Source of the DNA: Tretioscincus oriximinensis
Lineage: Eukaryota > Chordata > Lepidosauria > Squamata > Gymnophthalmidae
Length of the DNA stretch: 64,000 nucleotides
Reading direction: 5' to 3'
Assembly (NCBI GenBank): GCA_022410635.1
Contig: JAJVDF010000456.1
Location: forward strand, 864,921-928,920
Shown: piece after piece, positions 62,990 to 64,000 of the stretch
Layout of the letters: every line of letters starts with the position of its first letter
Numbering within the stretch: position 1 is the first letter of the stretch
The notes under the pieces: generated by a model
The model's input: the letters and a program-made list of their open reading frames with translations, nothing else
What the model was told of the DNA's origin: nothing
Database searches by the model: none
Translations under genes and position numbers: made by a program

Positions 62990-63900
62990 GTCAAATGCTT
63001 CCTTCCTTCCTTGTTGCTTCCATTGCTCCTTCTAAACTGGTGCCTCACTCCCTTCCTTATAAACTGTTACTGCTTTCCTTCCTTGTAAGCTGGTATTGTC
63101 TAACTGCCTACCGGCCTTTCCCCCCTCCCCTCCTTCCTTCCTTCCTTCCTTCCTTGTAAATTGGTATCCCCATCTGACATGGTGAATAGAGAAAAAATGT
63201 TTTCTCTATCACACAAAACAAGGACCAGAGGGCCCTCCTTAAAACTGTTGGGTAGAAAAGTGAGAACAGACAAAGGAAAGTATTTTTTCACCCAGAGGGT
63301 CATCGGCCTGTGGAATTTACTTCCTGAAGAGGTGGTGGTAGCTAACAGCTTGGATAGTTTCAAGACAGGACTAGACAGGTTTATGGACACTAAGGGTATA
63401 AATGGATACTAAGATAGTTGTCTGGATGGAGCCTCCGGGATGGAGCAACAGGCAGGACTCCTGAAATACCATTTGCAGGGAGTCATGAACAGGAGCATAT
63501 TTTGCTTTCCTCTGTTCGGACTGCCCAGGGGCATCTGGTGGGCCTCTGTGTGAGACAGAATGCTGGACTCGATGGGCTGTGGCCTGATCCAGTATGGCTC
63601 TTCTTAGGTTCTTATGTTCTTCCTTCCTTCTCCTTCCTTGTAAACTGGTGTTTCCCTCCTTTCAAACTGGTGTCACCTTCCCTTCCTTTCTCCTTCCCTC
63701 CTTGTAAACTGGTACCGCCATCCTTTCTTCTTTCTTCTCCCTCCCTCTTTGTAAGCTAATATTACCATCCTTCCCTCCTTCCTTCTCCCTCCTTGCAAGC
63801 TGGTGTCTCCTTCCTTCCTTCCTTCTTCCCTCTTTCCCTCCCTCCCTCCTTACAAACTGGTATCTCCATCCTCCCTTTCCGCTCCCTCCCGCCCTCCCTC
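62990..63900. repeat. Pyrimidine-rich minisatellite split by a CR1
   Basis: A motif like CCTTGTAAACTGGTATCTCC, separated by CCTTCCTTCC runs, occurs about four times at 63025-63170 and six times at 63630-63870. Unit spacing is irregular, about 25-60 bp. The CR1 at 63178-63618 sits between the two blocks. Confidence 0.75.
63178..63618 (+). mobile_element. CR1 3' part, sense, little diverged
   Basis: From 63161 the frame reads MVNREKMFSLSHKTRTRGPS, then [20 protein letters not shown] to a stop at 63412. The 3'UTR (GACTCGATGGGCTGTGGCCT) ends GTTCTTATGTTCTTCC, where the octamer repeat runs into the minisatellite. Nearly identical to 40005-40438. Confidence 0.88.
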
Positions 63901-64000
63901 CCTCGGCACCCAGGCGGCGAGTGCCGGGTAGCGCCTGCCTGCCTGCCTGCCTGCTGCAGCCTGTCCCGGCGGTGCGGGGGGTGCGGGGAGGCCAGGCAGG
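63900..64000. other. GC-rich window edge
   Basis: CTCGGCACCCAGGCGGCGAG, GCCTGCCTGCCTGCCTGC, TCCCGGCGGTGCGGGGGGTG. CpG-rich; it could be the start of a CpG island or a GC-rich repeat. Too short to decide. Confidence 0.4.

Overview
The window is vertebrate nuclear DNA, almost certainly from a squamate reptile (lizard or snake). It has large spliced genes, two CR1 LINE subfamilies (one copy nearly intact), an L2-like LINE, tRNA-derived SINEs with a BovB-type tail (Sauria/Squam style), and many small hAT, Tc1/mariner and foldback elements. Scattered single N bases and one 980-bp N gap (42444-43423) show it is draft assembly.

Two protein-coding genes lie head to tail on the + strand, the same order as HIF1A-SNAPC1 on human chromosome 14. 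HIF1A enters from upstream. Bases 1-7437 are intron 1; exons 2-15 follow (7438-29828) with intact reading frame across every junction (801 codons plus stop), then a roughly 2.2-kb 3'UTR ending at a poly(A) signal at 31992. Exon 1 (start codon and about 12 residues) is outside the window. SNAPC1 is complete: a CpG-rich promoter, nine coding exons (41545-61759, 361 aa) and a short 3'UTR with ATTAAA at 61871. The 9-kb intergenic stretch and the introns are mostly transposon remains. Beyond 61.9 kb there are SINE and CR1 fragments, a pyrimidine-rich minisatellite and a GC-rich edge.

The genes act in separate pathways: HIF1A is the oxygen-regulated bHLH-PAS transcription factor subunit, and SNAPC1 is the SNAP43 subunit of the snRNA promoter-binding complex. 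Oxygen-sensing residues of HIF1A are all kept (both LxxLAP prolines and the C-TAD asparagine). Points worth a look are a Cys at the human Ser28 position (redox switch), shifted SUMO consensus sites, a NAGNAG acceptor at exon 13, nested transposons that can be ordered in time, and a homogenised 42-bp satellite holding the assembly gap in SNAPC1 intron 1. I found no evidence of a wholly new biological system; the strongest signals are variants of known genes and unusual repeat architecture.
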